A stretch of DNA of 64,000 nt from an uncultured Opitutia bacterium (lineage in GTDB: Bacteria > Verrucomicrobiota > Verrucomicrobiia > Opitutales > Opitutaceae), in the NCBI GenBank assembly GCA_903839035.1, contig CAIMAQ010000062.1, positions 37,960 through 101,959 of the forward strand. Direction: 5' to 3'. The translations under genes were made by a program, and so were the position numbers. Below the pieces are notes generated by a model that was given only the letters and a program-made list of their open reading frames with translations, made no database searches and was not told where the DNA came from. This document shows, piece by piece, positions 20,704 through 29,177 of this stretch. How positions within the stretch are numbered: the first letter of the stretch is position 1; each line of letters opens with the position of its first letter.

Positions 20704-21195
20704 ATGAACCCCGAGGCGAAAAAAATCATCGCGCAACTCGGGTTGACTCCCCTACCAGGGGAAGGAGGGTTTTTCCGGCCCAGCTGGGTGAGTTCAACCC
20801 GGCTGGCCAACGGCCGCGCGGCCGGCTCGGCAATCTGGTTTCTGCTCACCACGGATGATTTCTCCGCGCTCCACCGGATACCAGCCGAGGAATTATGGCA
20901 TTTTTATGCCGGCGACCCGGTGGAGCATGTTTCTTTGGAGGCCGCGAACGTCGCGGCGCGGGTGACGGTGCTCGGGAAGGAACTACTCGCGAAGCAGATA
21001 CCTCAACTCACGGTATCGGGCGGAGTCTGGCAGGGTGCGCGTTTATTGCCCGCGGGTCGTCAGCGGGGCTGGGCGCTGCTCGGCTGCACCGTCATCCCGG
21101 CGTGGGACGAGGCGGAGTTTGAGCTGGGATCACGCGCTGTGCTCCGGGGAAAATTCCCGGGCGCGACCAGCTGGATTGGCGCCTTGACCAGATGA
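20704..21195 (+). CDS. Cupin-like DUF985 family protein
   Basis: A 163-residue protein resembling the DUF985/Cupin_5 family of small beta-barrels: GGFFRPSWVS, SAIWFLLTTDDFSALHR, EELWHFYAGDPVEHV, QRGWALLGCTVIPAWDE. Function of the family is unknown; a sugar-related role has been guessed. The start is the ATG at 20704 (MNPEAKKIIAQLGLTPLPGE). The frame is open further upstream but that part is out of family. It lies 44 bases ahead of pdxH on the same strand. Confidence 0.8.
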   Translation: MNPEAKKIIAQLGLTPLPGEGGFFRPSWVSSTRLANGRAAGSAIWFLLTTDDFSALHRIPAEELWHFYAGDPVEHVSLEAANVAARVTVLGKELLAKQIPQLTVSGGVWQGARLLPAGRQRGWALLGCTVIPAWDEAEFELGSRAVLRGKFPGATSWIGALTR

Positions 21196-21239
21196 CTTTT
21201 GACAGGGTGGCGGCACGGGACCATGTTGAGTGAAACACC

Positions 21240-21878
21240 ATGCCACTGGCCGACCTCAGAAAAGACTACTCCCTTGCCGGGCTGGCCGAGAAGGATCTCG
21301 CCCGCGATCCGTTCCGACAGTTCGAAAAATGGTTCCAAGAAGCGGAGGCGTCGAAGCTCGTCGAACCCAACGCCATGATTCTTGCCAGCGCCACGCGCGA
21401 CGGCCGGCCGTCGGCCCGCACGATGCTGCTCAAGAGCGTGGATGGGCGCGGTTTTGTTTTCTACACCAACTATGAGAGCCGCAAGGGCCGCGAGCTCGAC
21501 GCCAACCCGAACGTTTCATTGGTGTTTCCCTGGTTCCCGTTCGAGCGGCAGGTCATCGTCGAAGGCACGGTGACGAAGGTGGCGCGCGAGGAGGCGGAAG
21601 CATATTTTCACAGCCGTCCGCTGGCGAGCCAGCTGGGGGCGTGGGCTTCCGCGCAGAGCACGATCGTCCCCGGCCGCAAGGCCCTCGAGGAGGCGATGAA
21701 GGATTTGGAACAGAAATATGCGGGCCAGCCGGTGCCCCTGCCCCCGTACTGGGGTGGCTACCGGGTGGCTCCTGCCACGGTGGAATTCTGGCAGGGCCGG
21801 CGCAGCCGGCTGCATGACCGCCTGCGTTATCGCCGCGGGGCTGACGGCAGCTGGACGGTGGAGCGGCTCTCGCCGTGA
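21240..21878 (+). CDS. pdxH: Pyridoxamine 5'-phosphate oxidase
   Basis: A 212-residue FMN enzyme that oxidises pyridoxamine or pyridoxine 5'-phosphate to pyridoxal 5'-phosphate, the last step of vitamin B6 synthesis and salvage. Motifs: MILASATRDGRPSARTMLLK (FMN and substrate contacts), GFVFYTNYESRKGRELDANP, SLVFPWFPFERQVIVEG, the SRPLASQLGAWASAQS loop, and the C-terminal WGGYRVAPATVEFWQG followed by RSRLHDRLRY. Length and order are normal. The last bases overlap the GTG start of the kinase gene. Confidence 0.96.
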   Translation: MPLADLRKDYSLAGLAEKDLARDPFRQFEKWFQEAEASKLVEPNAMILASATRDGRPSARTMLLKSVDGRGFVFYTNYESRKGRELDANPNVSLVFPWFPFERQVIVEGTVTKVAREEAEAYFHSRPLASQLGAWASAQSTIVPGRKALEEAMKDLEQKYAGQPVPLPPYWGGYRVAPATVEFWQGRRSRLHDRLRYRRGADGSWTVERLSP

Positions 21879-23422
21879 AACCCCCTGCTTCCGCGGGTCC
21901 GTCCTTGCCCGCCGCCGTGCTGGCGGCGGCGCTGTGGGCGTTAGACCAGGGCGTGTTCATCGCCCGCCGGGGCGGCTCGGCCGCCGGACTGGAGATCCTT
22001 TTCGCGAACAAGGTTTTTGGCGCCATCACGGGCCATGCGGCCGCCGGGCTGGTGGGCCGCCGGCATGGTTTTCTTCACGGAGAAAAAACCGACGTCGAAA
22101 AAATCATGCGGTGGCAGAAAAACGCGCGGCCGGGCCAGACGTTCATGGGCGAGGGATATCTCCAGCGCCAGAACGGCACCGTGATTTATGCGGCGTGGAA
22201 TTACAGCGTCATCCCCGCGCCCTCGGGCCGGTCAGTGCTGGTGGTTGCGAACTACCGGGATATCACGGAAAAGCGCCGCCTGCAGGAGGCGCTGGTGCAT
22301 GCGCAACGGCTCGACGCAGTCGGCCGGCTCGCCGGCGGGGTGGCCCACGATTTCAATAACCTGCTCTCCGTCATCAATGGCTACAGCCAGATTCTGGCGG
22401 CGGACCTGGGGGACCGGCCGCAGGCGCTGAAGGGCATCGAGGTCATCCAGCGCGCCGGACAAAAAGCCGCGACCCTGACCCGGCAGCTCCTCGCCTTCGG
22501 CCGGCGCGAACCGCTGAAGGCCCGGGTGATCGATCTCAATGAGTTTCTCCGCAACAACTCCGAGATCCTTGCGCGGCTGCTCGGCAACGCGGGCCGGCTG
22601 GAGCTGGCGCTGGCGCCCGTGCTTAGGCCGGTGCGCGCCAACCCGGCGCAATTCCAGCAGGTGTTGCTCAACCTGATCCTCAACGCCCGTGACGCGCTGC
22701 GGCAGAACGGCTGCGTGACCATCCGCACCGCCCGCCGGAAAATCCGCTCTGGGCTCAACCGTCGCGCCACGGATGCCCCGCCAGGCCATTACGCCTGCGT
22801 GAGCGTCACCGACAACGGCATCGGCATGGACGAGGCCACGCAACAGCAGCTGTTCGAGCCCTTTTTCACCACCAAACCCGAGGGCGAGGGCTCCGGCCTG
22901 GGCCTCTCATTGGTTTACGGCGTGGTGCAGCGGAGCGGTGGATTCATCACCGTGAAGAGCGAAATAGGAGTCGGTTCGACTTTTGAAATCCTACTGCCTG
23001 AGACCGATGAAGCCGTTTCCGCCCCGGAGCGGGTGACGCCGATTGAGGCGCTGCCTTCCACGCAGGGACACGAGACGGTGCTTCTGGTGGAAGAAGATGA
23101 CGTGGTGCGCAAAATGGTCGCGGGCATCCTGACGGCGGATGGATACCGTGTAATCGCGGTGAAAACCGCGGCGGCTGCGCTGCGGGAGGCGCGTTCGCGC
23201 CCCAAGCCCACCCAACTACTCATCGCGGGCCTGACCGGTGAAGGCCTCAAGCTGGCCCGCACCTTGCAGGCCGCCGAGCCGGAGTTGCGCGTGTTGGGCA
23301 CAACGCCGCGGGAAAATGCCGCCGCTCCGTCCTGGCTGAAAGCCAGCCGCCGGGCCTACCTGCCGAAACCCTACGCACTCAGCGAGCTGCTGAAAGCCGC
23401 CCGGCAGTTGTTGGATGCCTGA
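21875..23422 (+). CDS. PAS-histidine kinase with degenerate receiver domain
   Basis: A 515-residue predicted cytosolic sensor kinase (no membrane helix apart from a weak N-terminal hydrophobic patch). A PAS domain spans about residues 20-130. The H-box has the phospho-accepting His in GGVAHDFNNLLSVINGY near residue 159. N, G1 and G2 boxes are NLILNARDAL, VTDNGIGMDE and EGSGLGLSLVYGVV. A C-terminal receiver-like domain (about 400-515) starts VLLVEEDDVVRKM and keeps the lysine in YLPKPY. The place of the phospho-accepting Asp reads LLIAGLTGEG, so it looks unable to take phosphate. The GTG start at 21875 overlaps the pdxH stop. The signal and partner are unknown. Confidence 0.88.
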   Translation: MKPPASAGPSLPAAVLAAALWALDQGVFIARRGGSAAGLEILFANKVFGAITGHAAAGLVGRRHGFLHGEKTDVEKIMRWQKNARPGQTFMGEGYLQRQNGTVIYAAWNYSVIPAPSGRSVLVVANYRDITEKRRLQEALVHAQRLDAVGRLAGGVAHDFNNLLSVINGYSQILAADLGDRPQALKGIEVIQRAGQKAATLTRQLLAFGRREPLKARVIDLNEFLRNNSEILARLLGNAGRLELALAPVLRPVRANPAQFQQVLLNLILNARDALRQNGCVTIRTARRKIRSGLNRRATDAPPGHYACVSVTDNGIGMDEATQQQLFEPFFTTKPEGEGSGLGLSLVYGVVQRSGGFITVKSEIGVGSTFEILLPETDEAVSAPERVTPIEALPSTQGHETVLLVEEDDVVRKMVAGILTADGYRVIAVKTAAAALREARSRPKPTQLLIAGLTGEGLKLARTLQAAEPELRVLGTTPRENAAAPSWLKASRRAYLPKPYALSELLKAARQLLDA

Positions 23423-24173
23423 TTTGGCGCGGGAGATCATGATGGCGCTGGAAATTCTACCGGTTCGGACAGGAGGCGCGGCGGAAAACATGGCGGTGGA
23501 TTTTCTGCTGCTGCAGCGATACCCAAAACCGGGGGTGCCGCGCTTCCGGCACTACGGTTGGAGAGGCCCGGCGTTTACCTTTGGGTACGCGCAGAAGATC
23601 ACTGCGGTCCGCGCGTTGCTGCCGGCGGATACCACGCTCGATCTTTGCCGGCGGGCGACGGGCGGCGGACTCGTGGATCACCGCGACGACTGGACGTATG
23701 CGCTGGTGATCCCGCGCGGCCATCCACTGGAGGATGTGCGGGCGACACAAAGTTACCGCGAGGTGCATGAGGCGCTCGCCGCGGCGCTGCGGGCGCAGGG
23801 GGTGGCCTGCGTCGCCAAAACCACCGTGCCGGAAACCGAGGGCGTGGGCGTTTGTTTTCAACGCGCGGAAATCTACGATGTGGTGAACGAGCACACCGGG
23901 GAGAAAATCGCCGGCGCCGCCCAGAAGCGGAACAAGCACGGGCTCCTTTTCCAGGGCTCGATCTGGCGGCCGGCGGCGAGCCTGCCCGCCACAGGTTCGG
24001 CGACGGCGGGGCCGGCGGTGGACTGGGATAAATTTCATGACGACTTCACGGCGCGGCTGGCCGCCCTACTCGGCACCACGGCTGAGCTAGTGCCTTGGCC
24101 CGAGCTGAACGAGGACGAAGTCAGCGGCCTGACCGAACAGTACTCGTCGGCGGAGTGGCTGGACTACCGGTAG
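23415..24173 (+). CDS. Lipoate/biotin-protein ligase A/B family protein
   Basis: A 252-residue protein of the BPL/LplA/LipB fold that transfers lipoyl, octanoyl or similar acyl groups to carrier proteins. Hallmarks: the RRATGGGLVDHRDDWTYALV block near residue 78 (LplA: RRxSGGGAVxHDxGxL...), and EIYDVVNEHTGEKIAGAAQK near 160, which carries the conserved acyl-AMP lysine, then LLFQGSIW. It is shorter than E. coli LplA and lacks the C-terminal accessory domain. A Pro/Ala/Gly-rich linker near residues 192-205 (PATGSATAGPA) resembles a translated copy of a GC-rich hairpin seen at 17680. The start overlaps the kinase stop by a few bases. Which acyl group it moves is unknown. Confidence 0.82.
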   Translation: MPDLAREIMMALEILPVRTGGAAENMAVDFLLLQRYPKPGVPRFRHYGWRGPAFTFGYAQKITAVRALLPADTTLDLCRRATGGGLVDHRDDWTYALVIPRGHPLEDVRATQSYREVHEALAAALRAQGVACVAKTTVPETEGVGVCFQRAEIYDVVNEHTGEKIAGAAQKRNKHGLLFQGSIWRPAASLPATGSATAGPAVDWDKFHDDFTARLAALLGTTAELVPWPELNEDEVSGLTEQYSSAEWLDYR

Positions 24174-24213
24174 TCGTGGCGTGGGGCGGAAGACCCGCGC
24201 CAGACCAAGCGGC

Positions 24214-26412
24214 TTACTTTTTCGGTTCGGCTGCCGGGGCGACCACGGCGGGCTTTTCCACCGGTGCGGGCACTGGCGCGGGAAACGGCCAGGTGTGGAG
24301 CACCTTGGCGGTGATCAGGGCGGCAACGACGATGACGACCAGTAGCAGACCCAGCCGGCGGCGGTTGGATCCGGCTTTGTCGGCGTAGGGATCCACGAGT
24401 GAGCGGCGGGCTCCCGGCGGCAGCACGGCCACCTCGGTCATGGCGGTGCCGAAGGGAATGTTGATCCGGACGCGGCCGTTGATGGCCCAGCCGTTGGCCT
24501 CGAGTAGCGGCCCGATGGTCCGCTGGCGGAGCTTGAGCGCGGCGATGATGACGGCCGGCAGTGAGATCACCAGCATGAGCACGACGACCACCACCGGCAG
24601 CTGCCAGGGCTCCATGCGGGCGAGTCCGGTGGCAACGGTGGCGAGGGCGCCGCCAATGGCGCCGACGGCGACACCGAGCGCGGCGACCGTGCCGATGTCG
24701 ATTTTCTTGGGCGCGGCGGGCGCGGCCGGTCCCGGGGGTGTGCCAGCAGCCTGGGCCGCGGCGGCGAGTTGCACATTAGCCGCGGCATCCGCGGCGGCGG
24801 CGCGCTTGGCAACCTGTTCCTCGACCATGCGGACAAACTTCTTGTACGGCGACCAGAACGCCTGGCGCAGGCTGATAGGGTTATCCACGATCTTGGTGAT
24901 GGTGGCATCCCAGTCGCGCCCCGCGCGGTCGTAGAACACGCCGTTGCGCCCGACAAAGAGGTAGTCGCTGTCGCCCTGCGTGAAGCAGGCGGCGAGTTTC
25001 ATCGTTTCACCGCCCGACCGGCGGCAGTCGACGTACGTGATGTAAACCTTGCTCGTGGCGGCGAGGACGGAGTGGGCCGCGGGGTCGTCCACGCGGATAC
25101 AGAGTTTGCAGGAGCGGTTGTCGAGGTAGAGCGTGCCGGCCTGGAAGACGGCGAGGCGTTCTCCGGAGTAGAAATCCGCGAAATTGATGAAATTGTGGAG
25201 CAGCGGCCGCAGGTCGCGGTGGTAGCGGACGAGGCGGTCCACGGCGGAGATGGCGTTGAACTCCGGCTCGAGGGCCTTGTCCTGGGCGAGCAGGCCGGAG
25301 AGGACGGCGCGGCCCTTGCCGGCGAGAAGGGCCTTGGCGCGGTCGAGGCCGAGTTTTTCCACGACAGACCCGGCCTTGCCGCCGAGCCAGGTTTCGTAGG
25401 CGGCGAATTTGGCGTTGAGCTCGGTCCATTCCGCCTCGATGAGGGTGTTTTTCGCGGCGCCGTAGACCGGCGTGATCACAGTGGTATGCAGCGTGGCGAG
25501 TGCGCCGGACCAGGCGGGATTTACGGAGTCCAGCAGCGGGAGCGCGCGGTGGGCCTCGATGCGCGCGAGGGGAAACCCGGCGACCTCCTCGGCGGTGATT
25601 TTCAGGTCCTTGGCCGCGATGGCGAGGTACTCGGTTTCCTGCCGGTTGAGTGCGGCGATGGCGCGGTTGTCGAAGGCCGCCAGCCGGCAGCGGGCGAAAT
25701 AGTCGTCCGCCTTGGCGCGGACGGCGCGGATGGCGGAGCAGGCGGCGTCAGTGCCGGCGCCGAGCACGGCGATGTCCTTGGTCGCGCTTTTTTCCAGCCA
25801 CGCAACATAGGCGGCGAGCTCGGTGAAAAACGTCTCGGCTTTTTCCGCCGTGATGCCGACGGCACCCGTGCGATCAGTGACGCCGCCGAGACAGGCGATG
25901 ATATCCGCGATCAGGTCCTGCGCCTCCACATCGGTGGTGGCATCGGGCGGAATCACGCCGTCGCCATTGAGCGGGCTGGCGGCAAAGAGCTTCGAGGTGT
26001 CCGCGGTGGCGGAGACAAAGATGGAGCCGGCTCCGGACTTGCCGAGGCTGGCGAGGATCTGCTTCGCGCAGGCGAGGATGGTTTTGCCGTCGAGGGTAGT
26101 GTCATCGATTGCCTCGAGCGGGAGTGAGTCGGCGCCCTGCAGCAGCACGGCCGGGTTTTTCAGGCGGGCGGCGGCCCAGTTCACGGCGGCAATCAGTTCC
26201 GGGACGCGGATGCGGCCGTCGCCATCGGCATCGATCAGCGCGAGGGTTTTCTCGTCGAGTTCGAGGCCCTTGACCGGGCAGGACAGCGCCACCCACAGCT
26301 TCTGGTCCAGCCGGTCCAGCGCGAGGAGGTCCTCGGTCGTGGTGAGAGCGACCTGGTCGAGGCCGCCGGTGCGGAAAAAATTCCAGGAATGGGAGGCGGG
26401 TGAATTAAGCAT
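24214..26412 (-). CDS. Large EF-hand, double-membrane-anchored protein, unknown
   Basis: A 732-residue protein starting at the ATG at 26412. Near residue 62 it has a clean EF-hand-like calcium loop, DADGDGRIRVPEL, and a second, weaker SPLNGDGVIPPD near 150. Residues 200-550 are helical without a known motif; a region near 430-500 contains LYLDNRSCKLCIRVDD and FTQGDSDYLFVGRNGVFYD. The C-terminal third has an alanine/proline linker, a hydrophobic segment (IGTVAALGVAVGAIGGALA), a probable helix (LPVVVVVLMLVISLPAVI), and a last one (GLLLVVIVVAALITAKVL) followed by a proline-rich tail. It stands alone between two convergent or unrelated genes. I do not recognise the family. Confidence 0.75.
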   Translation of the reverse strand: MLNSPASHSWNFFRTGGLDQVALTTTEDLLALDRLDQKLWVALSCPVKGLELDEKTLALIDADGDGRIRVPELIAAVNWAAARLKNPAVLLQGADSLPLEAIDDTTLDGKTILACAKQILASLGKSGAGSIFVSATADTSKLFAASPLNGDGVIPPDATTDVEAQDLIADIIACLGGVTDRTGAVGITAEKAETFFTELAAYVAWLEKSATKDIAVLGAGTDAACSAIRAVRAKADDYFARCRLAAFDNRAIAALNRQETEYLAIAAKDLKITAEEVAGFPLARIEAHRALPLLDSVNPAWSGALATLHTTVITPVYGAAKNTLIEAEWTELNAKFAAYETWLGGKAGSVVEKLGLDRAKALLAGKGRAVLSGLLAQDKALEPEFNAISAVDRLVRYHRDLRPLLHNFINFADFYSGERLAVFQAGTLYLDNRSCKLCIRVDDPAAHSVLAATSKVYITYVDCRRSGGETMKLAACFTQGDSDYLFVGRNGVFYDRAGRDWDATITKIVDNPISLRQAFWSPYKKFVRMVEEQVAKRAAAADAAANVQLAAAAQAAGTPPGPAAPAAPKKIDIGTVAALGVAVGAIGGALATVATGLARMEPWQLPVVVVVLMLVISLPAVIIAALKLRQRTIGPLLEANGWAINGRVRINIPFGTAMTEVAVLPPGARRSLVDPYADKAGSNRRRLGLLLVVIVVAALITAKVLHTWPFPAPVPAPVEKPAVVAPAAEPKK

Positions 26413-26469
26413 GGCGACGACGTTAGGTTGGAAAAACGACGGGGTTTGACAATCCGCGAAACGGGGGCC

Positions 26470-27738
26470 TTAGGGCCGGTGGAGGGTGATCACGCACTCC
26501 AGATGCCGGGTCTGGGGAAACAGGTCGAAGGGCTGCACGGCGGAGAGCACGTACCCGGCGGCGAGGAAGTCCTTTAGGTCGCGCATCTGCGTGGCCGGGT
26601 CGCAGGAGACATACACCACCGCGCGCGGGCCGAAGGCAAAGAGCTGGGCGAGGAAGGTGGCGTCGCAACCCTTGCGCGGCGGGTCGATGATCACCGCGGT
26701 GTCGGCGGCGGGAAAGGCCAGGCCGGCGAAGATCGCGGAGGCGTCGCCAGCTTGGAAAGTGGTGTTGGTGATGTTGTTGGCCGCGGCGTTTTGCCGGGCG
26801 AAGGTGATGCTGCTCTCGCTGATCTCGATGCCAGCCACGCGCTCGAAGGCCGGGGCGGCGGTCAGGGCGAAGAGTCCGCTGCCACAGTAGGCGTCGACGA
26901 GGAAACGCACCCCGCTGGCCGCGGCCTGGGCGCGGACATAACCGGTGAAGGCCGGCAGGATGAACGGGTTGTTCTGGAAGAAATCGCGGGCGAGGAAGCG
27001 GAGTTTCAGGGCGCCGACGGTTTCGGTGACGATGGCATCGTAGTCGGTCGTCACCTCGCCGCTGGCCTCGCGAAGCAGCAGCGTGCCGCCGCGGGTATAG
27101 GTCGCCTGGCGGGCGTGGGCCTCGGCGCGCACCGTGGTGAGCCGCGTGTTGATGGCGGGGGTGGCGATGGGGCACTGCGGCACGTCGAGGATGTCAAAGC
27201 GCGTGCCCTGGCGCAGGAAGCCGATGGGGATCGGCCGCTCGTCGCGCGGCGGATTGAAGTGCGGCGTGATCTTGGAGCGGTAGCCGAACTCGCGGGGCGA
27301 CGCGATGACGGGGGCGACGGCGAACTCGACGCCGGCCATGTGCTGCAGGAGTTCGGCGACCTGGCGCTGTTTCCAGGCGAGCTGCTCGGGATAAGCAAAG
27401 TGCTGGTACTGGCAGCCGCCGCAGCGGCCGAACAGCGGGCAGGAGGATGTCACCCGGTGCGGTGAGGGCGTCAGGACCGCCACCAGGTCGGCCTCGGAAA
27501 AATTCTTGTGGTTGCGGAACACGCGCACCCGGACGCGCTCGCCGGGCAGGGCGAACGGCACCATCACCACCCAACCGCTGCCGGAGGCGGCGGGGGTGCT
27601 GGGCGATGGGTCGGGGGCGAGGGGTGGAGGCAGCGGGACGCGACCCAGGCCGGAGCCGAGGTTGGTGAGCGTGGCGATCTCCAGCTCGAACTCGGCGTGA
27701 TACGGGAAAGGGAGGTCGTTGAATTTCTTTTTGCCCAC
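26470..27738 (-). CDS. RumA/TrmA-type RNA (uracil-5-)methyltransferase
   Basis: A 422-residue SAM-dependent methyltransferase of the RlmD/RlmCD/TrmA group that makes 5-methyluridine in rRNA or tRNA. An N-terminal TRAM-like domain (residues 10-75) is followed by an iron-sulfur cysteine set, CPLFGRCGGCQYQH plus a later Cys in VPQCPIA. The SAM fold contains FLVDAYCGSGLFALTA and AVIIDPPRKGCDA. The catalytic cysteine is in YVSCDPATQMRDL and the general-base Glu in RHLECVITL. The TRAM domain carries a Pro/Ser-rich insertion (PLPPPLAPDPSPSTPAASG). The GTG at 27738 lies at the end of a 9-nt word repeat; further GTG and TTG codons upstream are inside the repeat. Confidence 0.88.
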   Translation of the reverse strand: MGKKKFNDLPFPYHAEFELEIATLTNLGSGLGRVPLPPPLAPDPSPSTPAASGSGWVVMVPFALPGERVRVRVFRNHKNFSEADLVAVLTPSPHRVTSSCPLFGRCGGCQYQHFAYPEQLAWKQRQVAELLQHMAGVEFAVAPVIASPREFGYRSKITPHFNPPRDERPIPIGFLRQGTRFDILDVPQCPIATPAINTRLTTVRAEAHARQATYTRGGTLLLREASGEVTTDYDAIVTETVGALKLRFLARDFFQNNPFILPAFTGYVRAQAAASGVRFLVDAYCGSGLFALTAAPAFERVAGIEISESSITFARQNAAANNITNTTFQAGDASAIFAGLAFPAADTAVIIDPPRKGCDATFLAQLFAFGPRAVVYVSCDPATQMRDLKDFLAAGYVLSAVQPFDLFPQTRHLECVITLHRP

Positions 27739-27826
27739 GGAATACACGGAATACACGGAAAGCCCCCAAACCAACAAAAAGGATATGGTTTTTTTCCTAT
27801 TCCGTGTGTTCCGTGTGTTCCGTGGG
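27735..27826. repeat. 9-nt word repeat, inverted pair at a divergent gene start
   Basis: On the plus strand 27735-27761 is three 9-base units (CCACGGAAT, ACACGGAAT, then ACACGGAAA). The mirror arm at 27799-27826 is ATTCCGTGT, GTTCCGTGT, then GTTCCGTGGG. Both arms end outward in CCGTGGGC, and that GTG is the likely start codon of each of the two divergent methyltransferase genes. About 37 AT-rich bases separate the arms. Confidence 0.85.
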
Positions 27827-28631
27827 CCTTCCGGTAGAAAAAATCACCAGTCTCCAGAATCCGCGCGTAAAGCAGCTCGTGAAACTGCGCGACCGGCGTC
27901 CGCGGGACGAGGCGGGGGTCTTCCTCGTCGAGGGGTACCGGGAAATCCGGCGGGCGCTGGAAAAAAAGGTGGCGCTGACCGAACTATATTTTTCCCCGGA
28001 GTGGTTTTTGGGTGAGAACGAGCCGGCGCTAATCGAGCAGGCCCGGGCGGCGGGGGCGCAGGTGTTTGAGCTGTCGAAAGAAACTTTTGCGAAGGTCGCC
28101 TACCGCGAACGGCCCGACGGGCTGCTGGCGGTGGCCCCGCAGTGGCGGCGCGCCCTGGAGGAGCTGACCCTGCCGGCCGCGCCCTTCCTGCTTGTGGTGG
28201 AGGCGATCGAGAAGCCGGGTAACCTCGGCACCATCCTGCGCAGCGCGGATGCGGCGGGGTGCGACGCGGTGATCGTATGCGACCCGGTGACGGATATTTT
28301 CAATCCGAACGTGGTGCGGGCGTCCACCGGCGTGTTGTTCTCCGTGCCGCTGGTTGTCGCCGAAAGCACGGCGGTGCATACGTGGCTCAAGGCGAAGAAG
28401 GTCCGGACCATCGCCACGACCCCGGCGGCGGAGACCCTCTACACCGCGGCGGACCTGCGCGGACCGCTAGCGATCGTGATGGGGAGCGAGCAGTATGGCT
28501 TGAGTGAATTCTGGCTGAAAAACGCCGACCTGCCGGTGCGGATCCCAATGGCGGGGCAGGCGGATTCGCTGAACGTCGCGATGGCGACCATCATCACGCT
28601 GTTCGAGGCGGTGAGGCAGAGAAGTGTTTAG
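27822..28631 (+). CDS. TrmH/SpoU-family RNA 2'-O-ribose methyltransferase
   Basis: A 269-residue SPOUT methyltransferase. All three family motifs are present: EAIEKPGNLGTILRSADAAG near residue 133, AIVMGSEQYGLSEFWL near 218, and IPMAGQADSLNVAMATIITL at the C-terminus, which form the trefoil-knot SAM site. The N-terminal substrate-binding domain (ITSLQNPRVKQLVKLRDRR) is of the RlmB/TsnR-like type. The start is the GTG at 27822, inside a repeat arm, mirrored by the divergent RumA-type gene. The exact rRNA or tRNA target is unknown. Confidence 0.9.
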   Translation: MGLPVEKITSLQNPRVKQLVKLRDRRPRDEAGVFLVEGYREIRRALEKKVALTELYFSPEWFLGENEPALIEQARAAGAQVFELSKETFAKVAYRERPDGLLAVAPQWRRALEELTLPAAPFLLVVEAIEKPGNLGTILRSADAAGCDAVIVCDPVTDIFNPNVVRASTGVLFSVPLVVAESTAVHTWLKAKKVRTIATTPAAETLYTAADLRGPLAIVMGSEQYGLSEFWLKNADLPVRIPMAGQADSLNVAMATIITLFEAVRQRSV

Positions 28632-28640
28632 CCCCAAGCT

Positions 28641-29177
28641 TTATGGGGTAAGCGCCCGAGCCTGAGCCTTGGTCAGGCGGGCGACGAGAATGCGATAGGG
28701 CGGCAGGAGCAGCAGCGCCATGGCGAGTTTCACGGCGAGATCACCCGCGGCGAGCTGGAGCCAGGGAAAGCGGCTGCCCGCGAAGGCGAGGCTGAAGAAG
28801 ATGGCGGTGTCGACGACCGACGCGGCGACTGAGCCAAACAAAGGAGCCTTCCACCAGCTCTGCTGGCGCAAGCGGTTGAACAGGGCGACATCGAGCAACT
28901 GCGAGACGATGAAAGCCGAGCCCGAGGCCACGGCGATACGCACCGGCGCGAGCAGCGATGAGCAGATCAGGCCGGTTGCAAAGCCGCACCAAGCCACGCG
29001 GCGGGCGAGCTGGGGGCCGGCGACACGGTTGCAGACATCGGTGACGAGGTAGGCGACCGGGTAGGAAAATGCGCCCCAGGTCAGCCAGGCGTTGAGCGGG
29101 AACTGCACCAGCAGGTTGGAGGCCAGCACAATGGCCGCCATGGCGAGTGCCGGCAGGATGATCTGGCGAACGTTCAT
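28641..29177 (-). CDS. yhhQ: Queuosine-precursor transporter, VUT/YhhQ family
   Basis: A 178-residue membrane protein with five or six helices and the VUT family features: TWGAFSYPVAYLVTDVCNRV near residue 34, then VRIAVASGSAFIVSQLLDVALF, and SVVDTAIFFSLAFAG. E. coli YhhQ takes up preQ0 and preQ1. Here queC and queE lie about 5 kb away, supporting a role in queuosine supply. The ATG at 29177 overlaps the oleD stop (ATGA). The stop codon overlaps a small CCCCA/TGGGG hairpin shared with the convergent methyltransferase gene. Confidence 0.85.
   Translation of the reverse strand: MNVRQIILPALAMAAIVLASNLLVQFPLNAWLTWGAFSYPVAYLVTDVCNRVAGPQLARRVAWCGFATGLICSSLLAPVRIAVASGSAFIVSQLLDVALFNRLRQQSWWKAPLFGSVAASVVDTAIFFSLAFAGSRFPWLQLAAGDLAVKLAMALLLLPPYRILVARLTKAQARALTP

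Noticed and set aside
26429..26443. Possible half copy of the 31-bp palindrome (AAAAACGACGG) upstream of the EF-hand protein gene
   Set aside because: Only about ten bases agree and there is no opposite arm; chance is sufficient.
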